64,000 nt of DNA from Dryas octopetala. Its lineage: Eukaryota; Streptophyta; Magnoliopsida; Rosales; Rosaceae. The notes beneath the pieces were generated by a model, which was not told the origin of the DNA, did not search any database, and saw nothing but the letters and a program-made list of their open reading frames with translations. The DNA lies in contig OY992835.1 in the NCBI GenBank assembly GCA_963921425.1, positions 20,832,001 to 20,896,000 of the forward strand, in the 5' to 3' direction. Shown one piece after another: positions 24,400 to 38,259 of the stretch; the stretch's first letter is position 1; each line of letters begins with the position of its first letter. The position numbers were made by a program, and so were the translations under genes.

Positions 24400-24469
24400 A
24401 AAATAAAAATAAAAACAAGTAAATTACTACTTTACTAATTAGAATTTGATTTTGGATTTTATTTATAGA

Positions 24470-24945
24470 AAATTAGGATTAAATACCAAATATCAATAGT
24501 TTTTTAGTAAAGCAGCAAGACACTAATTTTTTTTAGTTTAGGTACTAACGTAGAGTAAAAAATTTTGGATTAGGTCATAAATCAGTTTGTTATATAGTTG
24601 TGACTGTCGAACAGTTACAGTTGTAATTGTCGAACATTTACAGTTGTGACTATTTAAAATTTATAAAAAATCAAATTTTTTAAGGGTTTTATAATTTTGA
24701 TTTAGGTTTGGGGGATGAAGTCCTATAACCCAAAGACTAAACATTAAAATTTAAGCCTTGCAAATATTGAAAAAACAACAAATCAATAAAAAAGTTATGA
24801 TTGTTAGACAGTCACAGTTCGATATAACCATGTTTTTTAAAGTTGGTAACTAAACTGAAATTTAGTACCTAAAGTGAAATGACATAAATATTTTAGTAGT
24901 TGAAATGAAAAAAATATTATAATTTGTTACCTAAAGTCAATGTAC
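24470..24945. repeat. Possible degenerate inverted-repeat element
   Basis: The left part (TAAATACCAAATATCAATAG, TTTAGTTTAGGTACTAA) and the complement of the right part (TAGGTAACAAATTATAATAT, TCAGTTTAGTTACCAA) are weakly similar in inverted order, and related words such as GACTGTCGAACAGTTACAG and TTAGACAGTCACAG occur inside. No clear target-site duplication. Weak evidence. Confidence 0.3.
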
Positions 24946-26181
24946 CTTTTTATTTATTGCATTACTCTTAAGAAAATAGAAAATAAATAAAAACTGAACT
25001 CTGAGTGGAAGCCTCTCCTCCTCATTGCCGCTTTTACTAAGACGAAAAACAGTCATCATCCTCTCTCTCTCTCTCTCTCACTGTTTCTCTATCTCACTTG
25101 TGAGTCCGTCCGTATATCTGCACTGCAGCAGCAGCAGGAAACAATACACCATCTTTAATCACTGAATGGTGCCGTCTCTTTCAACTCTTACAAAAGTAAA
25201 AGAGGCCCAGAGCAGAAAAATAAAGGAAAATTAATAAGCCAAACCTAAACAAATTGAAAAATGAAAAAGCTTTGGTTATTGTTTATGGTTTTTTATATTT
25301 TGGGTAATTTTTGATATTGGGTCTTGTTTGCTTTTGCTTAACCTTCCCCCACTAGATGATGAGATAATGATGTGCCCAACCTCATATCACTATGCTGGAC
25401 ACCAAACTGAAGAGAGAGAATAAGAGAGTGTGGGGTTAAAAAAGAAAAAGAAGAAGAGACACATCTATTTTTTTTTTCTCACTCTGATAATTGATTCCAG
25501 TTGGAATTTTATAGAAACCAACTCTGTCCAAACCTTTTTTTTTGGTGCAGAGTTTTTCTTTGAAAATGTTTCACTCTTGATGCTTCTTTTTGGTTGCACA
25601 GAACTGTGGGACAGTGGGAGGTAGGAAGAGCCAGATATAGAAAAAGGCCAAATATTTTCACTTATCTCCTTAATGGTCTTTTTCACAGGTTGCCCAAATA
25701 ATAACAGGGGTCTGGTTCAGCTTGTTGTTTGGTATGATTGGTACCCTTCAATGTTCTCTAGAAAAGGTGTGGTCTTGATGGGTTTACATGCTTCACAGAT
25801 GTGAAGAAATAAACTTAGTATTGAGCTTTAAAGTGGAAAAACAGAGGAGGCCTGGAGGAGTAAAAGGGCTTGGACCACTTGGCTTTTCTTGATTTGGTGG
25901 TTAATTGGAGTTGGGCTCTTGAAAGTTGAAGTGGGTTCCATTCAATTTCACTTCTTTGTTGAGTCTTCATGAGAGGTTTGGCATAAAGCATTGTGCTTGA
26001 TGAGTTCGGTGAGCAGGTTCTGGTGAATATTGTACTGGGTTTCTTGCAAATCTGGTTAAACTTTCAGTCTGTGGTTCTCTCGGTGGCTTCATTTTGATGA
26101 CTTGTTCTTCTGGAGCAGGAAAAGAGTTTGTGTCAAGTTTTCAAGGACCTGTGTGAAGTTACATAGGTGTGCTTTAGTAGC
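24946..26181 (+). other. Probable promoter and long leader of HK2
   Basis: Contains a (CT)n run near 25061-25079, a CAGCAGCAGCAG run near 25125-25138 and a transcript-like composition from about 25900. The kinase frame is closed by TAG at 26164-26166, just before the ATG at 26182. A leader intron is likely but I cannot place it. Confidence 0.35.
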
Positions 26182-29100
26182 ATGTATCTGAATTGCAGGC
26201 TCTCTGGCACTAATGGCATTTTACCTGCTAATTTCAAGTTGAATAAGGCAATGGAGCCTTTGCATGGGCCTAATTGTGTCAGAAAATGGAGAAGAACGCT
26301 TCTATTGCTTGGGCTTTTAGGTTTTATTACTATTATTTGGTTTTTCATGAGTTTCAATGATGGAACTTTGGGGATGAAAGAGAAGACTCCAGATATGCGT
26401 GGAGAGAAAGCTCGAGTCCTGCATCAGCATTTCAATGTCAGCAAGAACCAGCTTCTGGCTTTAGCTTCCTTATTCTCTGAATCAGATCAGGTGCTGTGTT
26501 CATGGCTCTTAAACTTGTATCGTTAAACTCTTGGTTCTTCTTTTTCCCTTCTTTTCAGCTGTGGCTTCCTTCTACATGGTGTTCCTTTTCAGAAACCGGC
26601 CCACTCTTGCAATGTGATCTTTCAGTTGCATGTGCTTTGACTTAGGAGTGAAGGGTAAACTAATTAGACAAAAGAGATGAATTGGAATGCTTGGAACATG
26701 GGACTGAATTTAGGAACTTCTTTCTCTCTTCCCCACTTCTGAATTTTGGATTTTCATTTTCCAATAGTTGAATCCAAGTCGATTTGTTAATCCTATTTGA
26801 GATGGAATTTGGTGTATGCTATCTTGTTATCTTTGTCCTTACCTTAAATGGGTTAATCCCATCCCTTTAGGAGTTTCTAGCTGTATGGGCAAATTTAAGT
26901 ATTATTGTTAGTCCTACTGTTCTAGCTGTTAGCTTGATATTGTTGTTGATACATTTTCTGACAGTTTAAACTTTTGGGGTCCAATGGTTATCTAACATTA
27001 GTAACTATATTAACTGAATAGTAGATTTTTGATTATTGATTTTGCCACATATTTTTCCCTTCAGACAATAAGATGTTACTTTAAGCAATCATACGCCAGA
27101 AAGTGCCTGAGACCGTCTCTATGTATCAAGAGGAGAAAACTGCACAGTTACAAAAGAACATGCATTAAAGCTATTAGATGTTGCCTATTTTCAACTTCTT
27201 CTTACCAGTCTATGTGTATTGCAGATAAAATCATTTGAATGTACGAAAGAACCAGGACCTGGAATGCTGTTAAGTGATGGCATTTCCTGTGCTTTGAAGG
27301 TACTATGCTCGGATGAGCAAGAGTTTCAAAAGCGTCATAAATGGGTTGCAGAAAATGTAGAAGCCAAGGACCAATGCCTGATTCAGGATGATAACATCCG
27401 CAGGAAGATTGATCTATCATTGCTAGAGGACAAATCTGTATCACACACTCCGCAGTCTACAATTTCAGCTAGTAGGATTTGTGAAAAGGTAGAGGGCATG
27501 TGTCTAGTACGCATTTCATTTGTACATGTGTTACTAATGTAGAAAGTACAAATGTTTAACTCATAAGAGGTGAAACAAAATAATTGAATGTTCTGTTTTT
27601 GTTTGCTTTGATCAGAACAATTTGAGATCAGGGCCACAGGTGGAGTGTGCAAAAGTGGATTCTCAGATTTTATGTAGATTGGTAAAAGGGTGTTGGTGGA
27701 TTTTTGTTGGAGTGGTTCTGTGTTACAAAATGTTTGGTTTTTCTTTGAAGTTGTGGAGGAACCAAAAACAGAAGCTGGTTCACGACTGGTCGTTGACTTT
27801 GCAGCAGAAAGTGGTTCAAGAGCAGCCACTGGCTCGGAAGAAGCAGCCAGAGAAACAGAAACAGCAAGCCCAAAGTCCTCCAAAGGTTGCTGGCAATTGG
27901 AGGAAGAAGCTCCTAATAGTATTCGTCTTATTCGGGATCATTGTGTCAATTTGGTTATTTTGGCACTTGAATAAAAGTGATTTTCTGTGGAGAGAAGAAA
28001 CACTCTCCAACATGTGTGATGAGCGGGCCCGGATGCTGCAGGATCAGTTCAATGTGAGCCTGAATCATGTTCATGCTTTAGCCATTCTTGTTTCCACCTT
28101 TCACCATGGGAAACATCCTTCTGCAATTGATCAGGTAATTGTCATATCTACCTTAGGTTGGTCTTTAGGTTACTGGATTGTGCTTTCTCAAATCATCAAC
28201 CTTATAAATAGTATTTTTATCGACTCATTTTAGTTACATCCTGACAGCCTTAATTGTGGATCAAAACCAATATTTTGATAAAACCCTATATTTATAGAAA
28301 TTTGCTCATTAACAGGTGTGTTGCATGTGAGTTAATAGAGTATAATATTTTGAGTCTTCCGCTACTTCTTCGTCTTTTACTATGGCGTTTTTTTTACATC
28401 TTTAAGTGAGAAAACTGAAACTCCAACATGTCTTTGATTTAGTGATATTGGCTATTACTGAGATGGAAGTGGTTCTCAGAGAGAGAATCTAAATAATTTG
28501 GAAAACTATCTGCTTATGAGAATTTTGGTTGATGTGTAGTATGTTTTGGGATCCATTTAAAAGTGTAGTTGTATGTTCTTTCCACAGAAAACATTTGGTG
28601 AATATACAGAGAGGACAGCTTTTGAGAGACCACTTACTAGTGGTGTTGCTTATGCTTTAAAAGTTACTCACGCTGAGAGGGAACAATTTGAGAAGGAACA
28701 TGGATGGACTATAAAGAAAATGGAAACTGAGGACCAGACTCTAGTCCAAGATTTTATTCCAGAAAGCTTGGATCCTGCTCCTATTCAAGATGAATATGCA
28801 CCTGTGATATTTTCTCAGGAAACTGTCTCCCATATTGTCTCCATTGACATGATGTCTGGAAAGGTTTGCCTTTTTAGCTTTGTGCTTCCAGATTTATGTT
28901 CACAAGCAGTTCTTGCACAGTCCAAACCAAAAAAAAAAAAAGTAGTCCTTGCAAAAGCATATTCTAATTTTCATTAAAATATAGGAAGACCGTGAGAACA
29001 TCTTGCGAGCAAGGGCAACTGCGAAGGGAGTACTGACTTCCCCTTTTAAGCTTTTGAAATCCAATCACCTGGGGGTTGTACTCACATTTGCTGTCTATAA

Positions 29101-32100
29101 TACTGACTTGCCTCCGGATGCCACATCAGAGCAACGCAATCAAGCTACTGTGGGGTAATTTTGTAATTGTGGATTTTTCTTGATTTCTAGTACATGGCCA
29201 TGACTTGTCTATTGTCTTTTGTTGTGAATTATTTTGTGTTTACTATCTAGAAGCTGAAATTGATCTTATTATGTGGCTTTCATAAATAGGTATCTAGGTG
29301 CATCTTATGATGTCCCATCACTGGTGGAGAAGCTTTTGCACCAACTTGCCAGCAAGCAAACAATTGTTGTCAATGTTTATGATACAACTAATGCATCTGC
29401 TCCGATCAACATGTATGGTACTGATGTTATTGATACTGGCCTATTGCACATTAGCAGCCTTGATTTTGGGGATCCACAACGCAAACATGAAATGCACTGC
29501 AGGTTAGATATCATACATCATCGAGTTTATATATCAGCCCAAAGATATGGAATTACATTTCTTTTTTTTCTCCAATCTAAATCAGTTTTCTTTTGCTTGC
29601 AGGTTTAAGCAAAAACCTCCTTTTCCTTGGACAGCAATCAGTGCATCAATGGGAGTCCTAGTCATTACCTTGCTACTTGGTCATATTTTTTATGCGGCCA
29701 TAAGCCGAATAGCAAAAGTGGAGGCAGACTATTGTGAGATGATGGAACTCAAAGTTCGTGCAGAAGCTGCAGATGTGGCCAAATCTCAGGTATATTTTGG
29801 TCTTTTTTTTTTTCATTAGAAATAAGAGTTTCGTGGAAGTGGAAGATTTTCTCGTAGAAATTTATTTTTCACATTTCCAATTTCAAAGTCATATTTTTCT
29901 CTCCCCAATTCTTTATGACATGATATTTAAGTATGATCATGTTGCTGAACGTCTCTCTATTTGGCAGTTCCTTGCAACTGTTTCCCATGAGATCAGGACA
30001 CCAATGAATGGCGTTTTAGGTAATTGAATCGTTCTTTAGTCAAACTGTTACTATTGTGCAAACTTTCAAGATTACCTAATCTGATAATAATTGCAATCAA
30101 AATCTAGGTATGCTGCAAATGCTGATGGACACCAATCTTGATGCAAACCAACGGGATTATGCCGAGACTGCTCATGTTAGTGGAAGAGATCTAATATCTT
30201 TGATAAATGAGGTTCTTGATCAAGCCAAAATAGAATCAGGCAGGCTGGAACTTGAAACCGTACCTTTTGATCTGCGCTCAGTGCTTGACAATGTTCTATC
30301 ACTTTTCTCAGGGAAATCTAATGAGAAAGGGATCGAGGTAAAAACCAAATTGTAACCTTCTTATTGATTTATTCTTCTGTGGTTATTGATATCAGTTCTT
30401 ACAAATTATGGTTCTTGGTTTTGTTTTTCTGAGAAAAGTTGGCCGTTTATGTCTCCAATATGGTCCCTGATGTTGTCATCGGTGACCCTGGACGCCTTCG
30501 ACAAATAATTACAAATTTGGTTGGGAATTCAATCAAGGTTAGATATGTTTCTTAAAACCTGTTGTCCAATAACTTAATCCCTTTTCCCCCTCCCTATACT
30601 GAAATGGAAGGGCTAGGATGTCTCTTTTAAAGATGATGTTGAAGATATAACTGCTATGCTTATGATGTTCTTTAACCGTAATAACCTATGAATAACTATA
30701 TAATTGGGACTTGTGGATGGTTCAGATACTCAGTCTCCATGAATTATGCTAAAAATCAACCCTATCAGATGATTATGCTTAGAGCTAGTCCATAATGTAC
30801 AGTATAGTTTCCATTTTAAAAGTGTTACAGGTTTCAATATTTAATTGTTATGCTAATGTTTGTTTGTTTGAATTGAAGTTCACCCATGACAAAGGACACA
30901 TATTTGTCTCGGTGCATCTGGCAGATGAAGTGAGGGGTCCACCTGATCTTATGGACGAAGTTTTAAGACAAGGGTTGAATTTAGTTGGAGACATCTCAAA
31001 CAAAACTTATAACACCTTGAGTGGATTTCCCGTGGTTGATAGATGGAAAAGTTGGGAATGTTTTAAAACATTAAGTAGTGCAACAACGGAGGAACCTGAT
31101 ATGATCAAATTACTAGTAACAGTTGAGGATACAGGTGTAGGAATTCCTCTAGATGCGCAAAGTCGCATTTTCACGCCTTTTATGCAGGCTGATAGTTCCA
31201 CTTCTAGAACTTATGGTGGCACTGGAATAGGATTGAGCATTAGCAAACGTCTGGTAGATCTGATGAATGGGGAGATAGGGTTTGTGAGTGAACCTGGCAC
31301 TGGCAGTACCTTTTCATTTACTGGATCTTTTGGGAAAGGAGAAACAAGTGCTCTAGGTGCAAGGTGGCACCACTACGAACCAGCTGTCTCAGAGTTTCAA
31401 GGACTGAGAGCATTGGTAATAGATAAAAGAATCATCCGAACTGAGGTCACAACATACTACATGCAGAGGTTGGGGATATCTGTGGATATAGCTTCCAGTC
31501 TGGAATCAGCATGCTCATATCTATCTAATACTAGAAATACAAGGTGAATTTTACATTTTCAAGTATAGTTTATAGTAAGTTTTATATCCTGAAACAAATT
31601 GAATATTCAGGGTTTTAATATTCTTCTCTGACATTTAATTACCATAAACATGACAAAAAGATTAGTTTAAACCAAGGAAAGTTTGATTTAAGGAAGGGAA
31701 ATCATCAAACCACTTGACAGATTTTTCAAATTTCTTGAATTTTTCTCAACTCTTTTCAAATAAAGGAGCTGACAAGAGATATGGAGAGGCATATTGCTAC
31801 AAAATGAAATATCTTGATCCTGGCCCAAAAGAAGGGAAAAAAAAATATTTTTTGATTGGACAAAAAGAAAGTTTGGTATCTGTACCCACCTCAAAAGGAA
31901 AAAGAGGGCAAAGGCTACCTTGTTCTGCATCTAAACATTGAACTTTAATGTGGAAAACTAGATTCTTTATACTGCCATTTTGTTTAGGGGCTTTATAGCA
32001 TCTGTTGGTTTCGTCTGAACTTTTCTGCTAAACAAGTTGGACTCATCCTGATTTCTTTTCTAAATGAGCCAACAAATTCGGTTTGAGGGTGGTACACCAA

Positions 32101-33348
32101 CGGTTTCATGACAAGAAAAGGCTATCGATAGTTATTAAATTAATTTATGTAAAGTTTCTACTTATAACTATACAACTTGCTTTTCATGTTGCTAATGCGT
32201 TGTTGGCTATCTTGTGTGCAGTCTGTCCACATATTTGGCCATGGTACTTATTGACAAAGATGTTTGGAATAAAGAAATTGGTCTGGCATTCCATCAGTCA
32301 CTTAAAGAGCACAAGAAAAACAACATCATGGAATCCCCCACAAACCTTCCTAAGATATTTCTCTTGGCTACCTCCATTAGCCCTGTTGAACGCAATGAAT
32401 TAAAATCTGCCGGCCTTGTACATAATGTATTGATGAAGCCTTTTCGGTTAAGTGCCTTAATTGCTTGCTTCCAAGAAGCCCTTGGAGATGGTAAGAGGAG
32501 ACTTGCAAATCAACCAACTCTTGGAAAGTTGCTAAGAGACAAGAAAATTTTGGTGGTGGATGACAATGTAGTTAATAGAAGAGTGGCAGAAGGTGCTTTG
32601 AAGAAGTATGGAGCAATTGTCACCTGTGTGGATAGTGGAAAGGCTGCTTTATTACTGCTTAAGCCGCCTCACAACTTTGATGCTTGCTTTATGGATCTCC
32701 AAATGCCCGAGATGGATGGGTAATCAATCTGTTTGCTCTTCATTCTCTAATTTGTGTTATAACTTTGAATGCAAAGGAAGCTAGAGAATGCATCCCATAT
32801 AGCTAAGAACCCTAGGAAAGGTCTATTACCCAACCTGGTTGACATCATGTTGAAGACCGATGGCAGCCTCACTTGTAATTGATGAAACCAATTTTCGGAC
32901 CATTGCCTAGTAACTTAGTTACTTAGAACCAGGATTTATTGTTTATTGGTCGATTGGTGGCTGATAAAGAAAAAAGATTAGTAATAAAATAAATATGAAT
33001 CTTTTAGGTGTTGAGTGTCTCATGATGACAGGTTTCCCATGTAATAATCCCCATTTTGAGTATTGGTTGCAGTTTTAATACCGTCTATCATAATGCAGGT
33101 TTGAAGCAACTCGGCTAATCCGCTGTATGGAGGATAAGGCAAATGAGGAAATTGCATCTGGGGAAGCATCAGTCGATATGTTTGGCAATGTGAAAAATTG
33201 GCACACACCAATATTGGCTATGACAGCTGATGTGATTCAGGCATCAAATGAAGAGTGCATGAAGTGTGGGATGGATGACTATGTGTCAAAACCATTTGAA
33301 GAAGAACAGCTGTATTCAGCAGTGGCACGTTTCTTTGAATCTGGTTAA
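26182..33348 (+). CDS. HK2: Cytokinin receptor hybrid histidine kinase, AHK2 type
   Basis: Membrane receptor that binds cytokinin through its CHASE domain and starts a His-Asp phosphorelay. Thirteen exons: 26182-26490, 27225-27488, 27616-28134, 28588-28863, 28985-29154, 29290-29502, 29603-29789, 29968-30019, 30108-30337, 30439-30537, 30879-31543, 32222-32719, 33099-33348; 1243 residues. Membrane segments at about 39-58, 216-233, 290-309 and 595-617 bracket an N-terminal extension typical of AHK2 and the CHASE domain (about 330-590, ending [15 protein letters not shown]). The kinase has phospho-acceptor His653 ([15 protein letters not shown]), N box Asn770 and G1 box EDTGVGIP (Asp857), then [10 protein letters not shown] degenerate receiver ([10 protein letters not shown]...LMKPF) is followed by a canonical one with Asp1108/Asp1109, phospho-acceptor Asp1153 ([10 protein letters not shown]) and Lys1225. 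The start follows an in-frame stop 16 bases upstream. All key residues are present, so it should be functional. Confidence 0.95.
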
Positions 33349-35095
33349 TAGAGAGGGACTAATATGGAAGTGGTTTTTCATGGCAGTCTAACCAAGTGAT
33401 TTATCTGTTCTAATTTTGGAATGATGCCCAGAGTATCAGGCTCTCCAACTAATCCTGACCACACCGCGATGACCTGGCTGAGAGACTAATTCTATCCATA
33501 TTCTTCCTGTCTCCCAAATACGGTAATTGTTCAGCATTTATCTTCTCTTGATGATTTTTGTATGTGGATATGCATGTAAGCATCAAATCTGCATCATGCA
33601 TTTTGACAATGCCTCTTTTCCTTGTATTAAATATTAAAAGTCTCACTGAAAAGGTAAGTAGGGAACTTTAATATAAATTCTACATTTCCCACATGTCAGA
33701 ATATGGCATAGTATTGGCATTTGCACGCTGTTTTTCAACTATGTTAAAACTTGTTTAATCACAATGCCTTTTTTTTTTTTTTTGCCCTTTCAGGAATACT
33801 TTAGCTTCTGGCCGTGGGCAATCAATATGTTCATGTATGTATGTATACTCAGAGGCTGGCTAATTTGTTGTCTTCAGATCTATATTTTATGATCATCTCC
33901 CAAGGAAAATAATATAAGTGATGGCATTTCTGTACATACCCTCTGCTCTTTTTAGATTAGTGCTTTTCACTTTTATTTGTATTTGTTTCTTGATGATTTG
34001 TGTATTCTCCATTGAAGTAGGTCAGAAATAAAAAAGGTTATAATGCCAAAATCATCCATTTTTTGAACTCTGATGAGATGAATTGATCTTTCATCTTCTC
34101 AGAATTGGTGCAAGAATGCATGCAAATAAACCCAAATCCTTGGAAGTTGAAAGATTAAATTGTTCATTTCATTAGAGTTAGTAATGGCTGCTTTGACATT
34201 ATATCATTATATTACAAATCTACGCATATAAAACAAAAAAACCAAAGCTGGTTTCAGAGTTCGTCTGACAATGGGGCAGCTTGTTTCTGTTGAACAATTT
34301 TGTAGGGGTATATATCACTGTTGATATTATGTAATGAAGAAGATCTTGTTGTAAAACGTGTCAGAACACTCAATGTAACATATTTTTTCACTATAGTATA
34401 CATAATTGCTTGCTCAATTGACATTGTCACAAACTGATCTTGTGCCTTTTTCATTTTGTTTTCTTTTGTTTTGTTGTCTCCGTACAAACTTGCCATTCTG
34501 ACAAGCTGGGATTTTTAAACATCATGTAGGGACTCCCAAGGATTTTAGAAAAATTATTACTAGGTTAAGTTAAGAATTTGAGATGAATGATCTATAAAAC
34601 ATGAATTGGATTTACCATTACAGCTGCTATGAAACTGAAAATTGGTAGATGAGCATATGCTTCCTATCACCTGGTTTTTTTTTTATTAATATAGCAAAAA
34701 GCTGCGCTTCAAAGAAGGGTGAAATATGGCGGCCACCAATCAGTTCCCATTATATATATCTACAGCATGCACCAAAAAGGTTCTGCACTTTCTTCTTGCA
34801 GATGGGTAAATTAAATTCTTGAAGTGGAGTTCATTTGACAGTAGTACCATTACCATTTGTTGGGATATGACAGCCTGCCTGGAGACCAATTATCATCAGA
34901 TTCTAGCATGTGCCACCTGTACTGGTTTTGTTAATAAATTGATTAATTCATCAATTTGTGTTCTGCTAAGAAACTTTAGAAGTGTGGCAACTTGTTAAAA
35001 AGAGATCTCAAAAACATATTTTTAAAGTTTTGTATTGTATGTATATTGAGCTGGCTCTGGCCGTTAGGTTTTCATCTGGATAAGCTATTCATAGT

Positions 35096-35132
<37 letters not shown>

Positions 35133-35142
35133 ACACACAACA
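33349..35142. other. HK2 3' region and X8 gene upstream region
   Basis: Non-coding. The first few hundred bases are the HK2 3' untranslated region. No gene is seen in the remainder. A (CT)n run at 35100-35131 ends 11 bases before the X8 start codon and so lies in its leader. Confidence 0.5.
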
Positions 35143-36307
35143 ATGTCTACTGTTCTGATAAGGATATTACTTGCTCTGCTCCTTCTCTCAGTAGCTCCAC
35201 TCAAATCAGGTAAACTAGCCATACCTCTTTGAGTTTCATGTCCATGCATATAAAATCATTCTACATAAGCTAAAAGAAAAAATTCATGGAAAATGTAGAA
35301 CTAGTTAGGAGCCATTTAGAGTAGATGTAAAGGATGATGAATCCCCATGCCTATTTCTTTTTGGCCTTTAGTCTTCTCTGTACATTTCCTTTCAGAAAAC
35401 TCTAATAGGCATGCTGGGAAATTTACAGTCAAATTTAGGAACACTAGTATATTACCCTTCTAACATTTGCACTTACTCAATCAATATTTTCTATCTAAAT
35501 TCTGTGTCCAAGAAAAGATTTTGGAAACTTGTCAAAGACAATGCTGATCATTTGTAGCATAGTGGTTTAATGTATGTGCATTACATCAGCTGCGGATTTT
35601 GAACAATGGTGCATAGCCGATGAGCAAACCCCAGATGATGAGTTGCAGGTAGCAATGGATTGGGCTTGTGGGGAAGGAGGTGCAGATTGTAGCCAGCTTC
35701 AGATGAACCAACCTTGCTATTTCCCAAACACAGTGAAAGACCATGCTTCCTATGCCTTCAACAGCTACTTCCAGAAATTCAAACACCAAGGTGGATCTTG
35801 CTTCTTCAAGAATGCTGCCATGATTACAGAACTTGATCCCAGTAAGCACTTAAACTAATTTCTTTGTAACACTTTCTCTTTCTTCCTGTTTCAAAAGAAT
35901 CGAAACCCGTCTATCACATATGACCTCATTCTCACAACATGTATGTGGGATCCACAGGAGCTCGTAAAGAAATTGCTCCTTCCCCACTGTTTTTAACTTT
36001 TTACCATGAATCTTGCATACTCACATGGTGTAGAATGAAGAGAGGAGCATGTCCATGTGCCTAGAAATTAATTGTTGGCGGTTGGCCATGTGAGATTTGG
36101 ATTGCCATATTTAGTTGGTTATATACACAGCACACACATATGCTGCCAAGCACACATCACACATGCATAGATAAATTATAAATGTAGTATAAACTAAAAA
36201 CATTGTTGGGCAAACCCTTTTTTCTTCCATTTTTCAATTATGATAGTCATTTTTCAAAATGGTTGCCTGCAGGTCATGGCTCTTGCCACTATGATTTTAC
36301 TCCCTGA
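35143..36307 (+). CDS. Small secreted X8 domain (callose-binding type) protein
   Basis: Predicted extracellular protein of 117 residues in three exons: 35143-35209, 35590-35841 and 36273-36307 (both joins phase 1). Residues 1-22 form a signal peptide (IRILLALLLLSVAPLKS). The rest is one X8 (CBM43) domain starting AADFEQWCIADEQTPDDELQ, with the six conserved Cys in WCIAD, MDWACG, ADCSQ, QPCYFPN, GGSCFF and GSCHYDF, plus the ASYAFNSYFQ aromatic block. X8 domains of the Ole e 10 type bind beta-1,3-glucan. The protein ends just after HYDFTP, without the Ser-rich linker and hydrophobic tail of GPI-anchored plasmodesmal members, so a soluble wall protein is more likely. Substrate and tissue are inference. 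A broken copy of its first exon and intron lies at 38260-38615. Confidence 0.85.
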
Positions 36308-37595
36308 TTCAAAGGAAAAGCCAGATTCCAAATGCCCATGATGAAGTTTTGAGGTAGAGATTTCTGTTATGGAGGATATTAAGTCCTACCAAAATTGTAC
36401 TAGTACTTGTTGTGGTATGTTAACAAGCTTGGTTTTTTCTTTTCTTATTGTAAGCTTACTGAAAACCCTACGAAAGTGAGGTTCAGGTCATTCTTGTCTC
36501 CTCTTTCCTTGGGGAACAAATTGAGAATGAACAAATCTGTAGCTTTTCAAAAGCGTACTTGTTGATAATAAGCAAGGGATATAGAACAATTGTTGTCCCA
36601 CATTTTGACAACTCGAGCTTTTAATTACAATAATAATCCAACAAGATTTAATATCTTAGAGCATGAAATCTTGATTTCGAATTCTTATAATTACAACCTA
36701 GTTCCTCCACCAATCAGCATAGGCATGTTATGGTAGTGTAGGAACTGGTGTTGGCCACCATGAGCACAAATGGGAACAAGAAGGGATTAGGTGTTACCAA
36801 AATTTCAAACACAATCATGACTCGTTTGACATTTCTTAGAAAGCGCTTCTGCTCGGAAGGATGTATAAATTTTTATAAAAATTCTAAATACTTTCATGCA
36901 AAAGCACCTGTAAATTATGTGCTTCTCAAAAAATCATTTAAAATCGTTTTTATAACTTAGAAACACTTTCATTATATTTGTCAAATGCTACCAAAAACAC
37001 TTTTATTGATTTGAAAGCATTTTTAATAGTTCTAAAAATAGTGCCAAACAATCCCTCATTCTCTCATTACATACCCTTTGAAAGTGATGGAGTAACGAAA
37101 AAAATTTAAGAAATTTGAGACTCTCATATCCAAATTGAAACAACAAATTTGAAAATTCTGATTGAAACTGCAATTGAAATGACAACTGAAACTACGTCTA
37201 TGGCAAAAATAAATCTGCAAAATTGATTATAGAAATTGATTTCAATCGCATGCAACTGCAAATGAGAATCACTACGAAAATCTAAAATGGAACTAGAACT
37301 ACAAATGGCGAATATCCAATTCTCAAATTAAATGCAAAAAACACAAAAAAGCAACTAGAATTTCAAATTGATCATAGAAACGTCAAACCGCGAGAAATAT
37401 CCAAATCTCAAAGTTATGTTTTTTTTTTTTTTGCTCTGATACCTTCTAGTTTCTATCGTAGTTGTATTGGAATTCCTATTTAATTTACTTAATTCTACTA
37501 TATATATATATATATATATTGTATAATCTAATGCAAGACGCGGGGTTTGCTTGTGGTATGTTTCTGCAGAGTTTGGGGGTAATTAAGAATCCTAG
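36308..37595. other. Intergenic, no supported gene
   Basis: X8 3' untranslated region then AT-rich sequence. Around 36780-37060 there are CTTTCA/AAAAACACTTTT words reminiscent of dispersed repeats, without a definable element. A (TA)n run lies at 37498-37518. Confidence 0.45.
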
Positions 37596-38043
37596 ATGAC
37601 TTGGCTACCTTTGGAGACCAAAGAGACCATCAGCAGCAGCAACAAGTCCATCATCAAAATTCAAGACTAATTTGTCGAAATCCTTGCAAGAAATTGGTGT
37701 TTCAATGCAAGTGTGTATCCAAGCGTTGGTCCACTTTCCTCTCCGATCCCTATTTTATTGGCCGCTTTCTATCTCTCCAAAGTGCTAAGCAATCCCAGCC
37801 GATCATACGTACTCTCATAAACAATAAAGCAGAGGAATTCCCTTTAGCATCAATGTCATCCTAAGCTGCAACTTTAACTGATGATCCGGTGGAGTTGTGC
37901 AAAAGATTCCCTCTGAGTTTCCTCCCTTTGAAGGAAGAACGAATTGTGTTAGCTACATAAAATGACTTACTTTTGTGCTGTGCATCCAAGCATTATCAAC
38001 GTGATTACTACATCTGCAATCCATACACCAAGCAATGTAAAAG
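37596..38043 (+). pseudogene. F-box protein pseudogene, 5' portion
   Basis: Reading in two frames recovers the N-terminal half of a plant F-box protein. From ATG 37596 one frame ends SSNKSIIKIQD then a stop, and continues FVEILAR. The next frame carries KKLVFQCKCVSKRWSTFLSDPYFIGRFLS, the typical end of an F-box (CVSKRW). The same frame continues through in-frame TAA stops at 37862-37864 and 37958-37960 into RFPLSFLPLKEERIVLAT and NDLLLCCASKHYQRDYYICNPYTKQ, typical of the region after the F-box. At least one frameshift (near 37685) and three stops, with similarity ending at CNPYTKQ, show that it is dead. Confidence 0.75.
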
Positions 38044-38259
38044 ATCATCATCATTATCACCAGCAGCAATTAGCAAAACGGACAATTTTGTCCCTCAAAG
38101 TTAACTCATCAGTACAAAACTAAGAGGCAAAATTGTCCAATTTAGATTAAAATGGAACACTTCAAACAATTCGTGGACCAAAATGATACTTATAAAATTT
38201 GTAGACCAAAACAAAACTTAATAAATAATAAGTGGACCATTTATGTAATTACCTCGACG

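Noticed and set aside
31400..32480. Degenerate receiver in HK2 as a sign of gene decay
   Set aside because: A receiver-like domain without the acidic pair is normal in plant cytokinin receptors, between the kinase and the true receiver.
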